Of a stretch of 64,000 nt of DNA, positions 59,551-64,000 are shown piece by piece. Where the stretch lies: contig CM038471.1 of NCBI GenBank assembly GCA_021464415.1, positions 73,696,851-73,760,850 on the forward strand. Reading direction: 5' to 3'. The translations under genes and the position numbers were made by a program. Source of the DNA: Lonicera japonica (lineage: Eukaryota; Streptophyta; Magnoliopsida; Dipsacales; Caprifoliaceae). The notes beneath the pieces were generated by a model. The model was not told where the DNA came from. It did not search any database and saw only the letters and a program-made list of their open reading frames with translations. Position 1 is the stretch's first letter. The number at the start of each line of letters is the position of its first letter.

Positions 59551-62500
59551 TGCAAAAGTGGGGAAGTAGCCAACGTGCAACGAGTGATTGTAAAGAAGAA
59601 AAGAGAGCATGGCCTAGGGGTAAAGGACAATTGTGTTGAGGGTCCAAACATTATTCTCAAAATCACATCATGCGTAGATAACAAACGGCCCTTTTCTTGA
59701 CCAATATAATCCACCTCTCTCACCCTTGGTGCGAGAGAGTTGCAAGCTCGTAAAATTATCGTAAAAAAAATAACGTATTATTGTTAAAGAATTATATTTA
59801 TTGTAAAAATAATATACAATTTTAAAAATATATAATATAATTTTTTAAAGTAGTAAAATTGTATTTGGTATTATATTTTAAAATGGTAGGATTTTTTTTT
59901 AATTTAAAAAAAAAAGAAAGAAATATCTAAATCTGTATGTTAATTACAAACAAAGAAAACTTATTCCAAATGTTTTCCCCTATTTCTTGGTGAAACTCGA
60001 ATAACTCAATCCCTCCTTGGAAATGGAATTGAGTTATCCAGTTACTTGGAAGATAAAGGATTAAATAGAATAAGATAATTTTACCTTAAAAATTTATAAA
60101 AGCCTTCTCGACAATCAATACATATTACTCACACATTGAAGGTGACCAAGATTCGAATATGGTATGATAGGGATGTAATTAGAGATCTTTTTGATAAATC
60201 CAAATATATTTTTTTTTTAATAAATCCAATATTTTAATAAAAATGGTACGGTACACAAGGGGTGCAGTTAGAGATTTTTTGAGTAGGATCGACAAAAGAT
60301 TAAAGAAAAAAAATCAATGAACGTAGCAAAATGACAGCAAAGATATTAAATTTAAAAAAAACAATACCATTTCTTCATTATTTGCAAGAATTCATTAGAT
60401 TAGATATTTTTTTATCTCTTAGACGGAATTGGACCGAAAGGTGATGGAGAGGAGCCAAGTCTCTCCATTTTTGACGTTCTCAAAAAAATAAAACGCAAGA
60501 ACTTTTATTCAAATATTGGATTCATTAAAAATTATTTATTTGAAATATATTTATTAAGATTTATAATTATAAATTTTAAAAATCAGGAAAAAAAGTTGAG
60601 AACTATGTGTAAGTCTACCATTAGCCCTAACAAAAGTCGACAAAAATTATAAATTATTGAATTGAACTATAATGATTTGGGATCAGTGGATTCAGTCACT
60701 AGCCTAATAAGACGCAATAACTAACGAATATGAGGTGCATGGTACTTTCAAAGTACGGTTTAGTTAAAAAAATTCATAAAAATTGTTTTAAAATTTTGAA
60801 AATTAATGTTCTGCTTCTCAGGCAAAGAATTCCACTCTTTTTTGGAGACATCTCAAATTAATTTATTTATTTTAAGATATAATTACTGTACTAAATTTTT
60901 ACGGTTATAAACCAAACTTTTATTATTTTAATAACCATCCTAGCAAAATAAAGACCTTTATTTAAAAGTATATTCATACCCTTGTTAAACTTTAATCATT
61001 ATTGTCATGCATTGTGTTGGCTGGGCCTCACCCAATTCAACTACTGCCACCCTTAATGCCAGGGGCGAAGGGAAAGCAAAAGGAATTGCACCCTAAAATT
61101 TTCAGAAAATTGTTATTTTATCTTTAAAATTATTTTTAATAAATGTAAATATAAGCAAATTAGTTAAGTTTGTCCCTTTTTAATTTTTTAAAATTTACTA
61201 TTAATAACACTAATTTTTTTCTTTAATTTACAAAAAATGACATTTCTTAAACTCGTCTTCCTTTTTAAAAAAAAAAATGGATTTGCCCCCGGTTAATGCT
61301 CACCACTGTAATGGAGGTCTGCTGTGACTTGGCAACGGCATGGTGCACCACGCGGTGGTTAAATATATTTCCTTACATAAAATAATTAAAGAATATTTTA
61401 GGTAAATAAAAAAAATAACTTTGTTTTAAAATAGTAATGTGAGATAATCTTTACTTGAGTTTCACTTTGGAATAAGTATTTCTCATTTACAAATACAAAA
61501 GTTTGTTTTCAAGGGAAGCCCGCAAAAATGCAACTTGAATTAATACATTTTCTATCTTTTTTTATTAATTCATACAATGTACGGATAAAATTAAATATTT
61601 ATACTGATAAGAGTGAATGAAATAAAAATGTTGAAATTTGAACTAGAGATCTTGACCTTACAAAGCCAATATACTACCATCTGAAATTTCAAATGGGTCT
61701 TAAAATATTTTCCAATTTTTGTTTTTTTGATATATAAATAGAAGGAAAGAAGGAATAAGGGTGTCGTAATTTGAACTTAAGACACCTAACTAATCCAATA
61801 GATAAAACATTCTCATTTAAATAGCATTAATTGTTATTTTGAATTTTAGAAAGACAATGTTTTAATATAAGAAAATGACTCCCATAATGTTCGAATTTTA
61901 TTTCAACGGCCCCATAAATGGACTTGATTAAGGACCACAAACTTCTTCCTACACCATCACCATACCCAATGACTACCAATTATCTAATTTATTTTTTCGT
62001 ACATTGAATGATTAAATGGAGATTGTAAATGAAAAACGGACAAAAAGAAATAACCAAATAAACTCATGTTACACGTATATTTTGGACAAACTTTTGATTA
62101 AAATAAGTTTTCTACTTTTCACTAAACTAGAAAATGCTGTATTCTCTAGTTATTTTTGTGTTTTCTTTTCAAAACATTAAACACTCTTCCAATTTTTGTT
62201 AAAAAAGATTTGCCCGCCACCGCGATAATTTGTGAGGTCCAGTGGCACAAAGATAGGAAATTTTTTTTAATATTGGGGTATTATAATTTTAAAAATTGAA
62301 AAAAATATATAAGAACAATAAATTTTCAAATCAGAAGAAGATGTAAATTACTTTATCTCAATATCAAAATACATAATCATACATGCATGCATTAAATATT
62401 ATAGACTAGTCTTTTAAATATTTAATGAATATGTATTAACTTTTTAATTTATCCTCCAGTCAGAAATTACTAGTTCCATTATTATAATCGGCAATAAAAC

Positions 62501-63027
62501 AACCTTTAATAGATATTATCACAGTCAAAATTACTAATGATAATACAGTTATCATTTTTTTTAGGAAAAATGATAGTTGATTTTAGAAGGTAAAATAATG
62601 AAATTTTTCATTAAATTTCTTAAAAATAATTTATAGAAGTGAGTAGATCAACTACATATATGACATTTTACTAGAAATTTTTAATTTGGAAGCAAGTGTG
62701 ATAAAAGTAAAAAAATATATTCATTTTCAACTATTAAAATTTTAAATGATAATCTCAATGACTTTTGAATTAAATTATTTAATGAAACTTAATAAAAATA
62801 ATTTATTTATTATAGAATCTTATCTCTGTTAAAGCGGACCACCGCGAGAAAGAGAGTAAGTTGTCAGGTTTGAGGACATGTGGTAACTTTTGCCAAGTAT
62901 TTGCATGGCACTGTGGGCCGGGTGATAATAGCAGGCCTAGAATAGTACAAGCCCAGGTTATATAGCCGGCCTTACACGTATACTACTTATTTGAATGATT
63001 ATTCACATTACGTACATATTTGTAAAA
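59551..63027. other. AT-rich intergenic region
   Basis: About 3.5 kb with long A/T runs, no supported gene, and no element ends that I could pair. Confidence 0.5.
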
Positions 63028-63285
63028 TTACAGAATATTGGAAAATGGAGTTTTTTGGAAAAAAAAATTTATAAAAGAATCAATAAATAATATTTTTATA
63101 AATTAAGAGATTATTTTTTACCAAACTCTAAAAGCAATACAACGTTAATATTGTAGTAGATTTTTGAATTTTAATATTTTTATGGTAAAGTGCAAAATTA
63201 AATTTGCACAGCATGTTTTTTAGTAGATTACTATGTTTAAATGTTTAATTAATGTAGTTTTAGAGTTATTTTAACAAATTATAAA
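63028..63285. repeat. Repeat homologous to 26865-27115
   Basis: Shares AATAATATTTTTATAAATTAAG, AGTGCAAAATTAAATTTGCA and GCATGTTTTTTAGTA in the same order. The right half of the other copy is missing, and an LTR begins shortly after. Confidence 0.7.
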
Positions 63286-63303
63286 TTTAAACCCTTTTAT
63301 TAA

Positions 63304-64000
63304 TGTGGGAGCATAATTTCAGAATGTCCATTTGGGCCGAATACCAAGACCCAATCCTAGATCCAAAGGGGCCAGCTCGAAGATGAAAAGACGAGGCACA
63401 GCCAACAGAATCGAGATAAACAATTTGAGACTCACTGACCTCGTGCGATGTCCCAGCCGAGTATAGCTTCGAGCTCGGCAAAGAGTAGTGACGCCGAGAT
63501 GGATGCGTTAATGAATGAATACGTGACATCTGTCAAAGGAGGGTACTACCAGTGTTAGTTGCCGATATAGGGCGTTCTAATAAATGAAACCCACACATCT
63601 GTAAAGTGCTATTTCCCTCTGGATAAGGATGCGCGATACACGTATGGAGAGGGATAATTCCTGATCAAGCAATGTCCTTTTTTGTCATTTTGATTCTTAA
63701 CCTAGCTGAGCATTGTAACCCTAATTCTATGATTATAAATAGAAAGGGATAGTTCTAGTTCAAGAGAAAAGAGAGGATGATCCATGTAACAAACATTTTT
63801 TAAATGAGGAAAGAAACACAAACACACACACCAAGAGATGAACGTACCACTTGGATTGGGAATAACAGCCATCAGGGGAACCTACCCACACAACTCAAAA
63901 AACTCAGTCTCATTAAATCGGTAAATTTACTATTTATCCGCCACCTTTTAGAATTTATTACTGACTCTACCTGCTTTGGGCAGATTCCCTCATCTACAAA
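63304..64000 (+). mobile_element. Probable 5' LTR of a retrotransposon, cut by window end
   Basis: From TGTGGGAGCATAA the composition changes to moderate GC with promoter-like order: GAGCTCGGC-type motifs, a TATA box (TATAAATAG near 63734) and a leader rich in CA and GA. This resembles LTRs of large Gypsy elements. The end, primer-binding site and second LTR lie outside, so family and orientation are inferred. Confidence 0.5.

Overview
The window is low-GC, repeat-rich plant nuclear DNA. Genes have GT-AG introns, and the surroundings hold Ty1/copia, L1-type LINE, Mutator-like (MULE), Helitron, Stowaway and PIF/Harbinger-type elements. The protein families (cytokinin dehydrogenase, IQ67-domain protein, FBW2-type F-box protein) point to a flowering plant, most likely a eudicot. 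I cannot name the species.

Three genes look intact. (1) A five-exon cytokinin dehydrogenase (CKX6/CKX5-like, 529 aa) lies on the minus strand at 13792-16863. (2) A two-exon F-box/LRR protein of the FBW2 type (295 aa) lies on the plus strand at 45253-50485, with a 4.3-kb intron carrying two MITEs. (3) A five-exon IQD calmodulin-binding protein (432 aa) lies on the minus strand at 54357-56938. All exon joins were checked by hand for phase and splice dinucleotides.

Several relic genes are present. 8334-9015 is a frameshifted MA3-domain exon of the splicing factor CWC22, just downstream of a copia element. 36135-41116 is a decayed histidinol dehydrogenase (HISN8-type) gene whose exons are still in order but are split by a MITE, a LINE fragment and a Stowaway element. 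643-772 is an exon-like fragment with a GxxxG-rich membrane segment.

Mobile DNA fills much of the rest. 2442-7734 is a complete but multiply broken copia element with matching LTRs, primer-binding site, polypurine tract and a 5-bp target duplication. 24539-25151 is a solo LTR. 63304 to the window end is probably the 5' LTR of another element. Three MULEs have 9-10-bp target duplications: 19079-20666 (carrying a captured GH17 beta-1,3-glucanase fragment), 22279-22973 (short, with an internal palindromic array) and 32842-35465 (transposase gene that has lost its catalytic core). 51829-54125 is a Helitron with a textbook 3' hairpin and CTAG end. At least seven PIF/Harbinger-like and three Stowaway MITEs are scattered through the window.

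Between these lie AT-rich intergenic stretches with local tandem and segmental duplications and no gene I can support. I found no convincing tRNA, rRNA or CRISPR. The most distinctive observations are the Pack-MULE with its GH17 fragment, a dense cluster of seven ACGTCA and four W-box motifs in the copia leader, and a recurring TGCAAA/TTTGCA palindrome theme in arrays inside otherwise unrelated elements.
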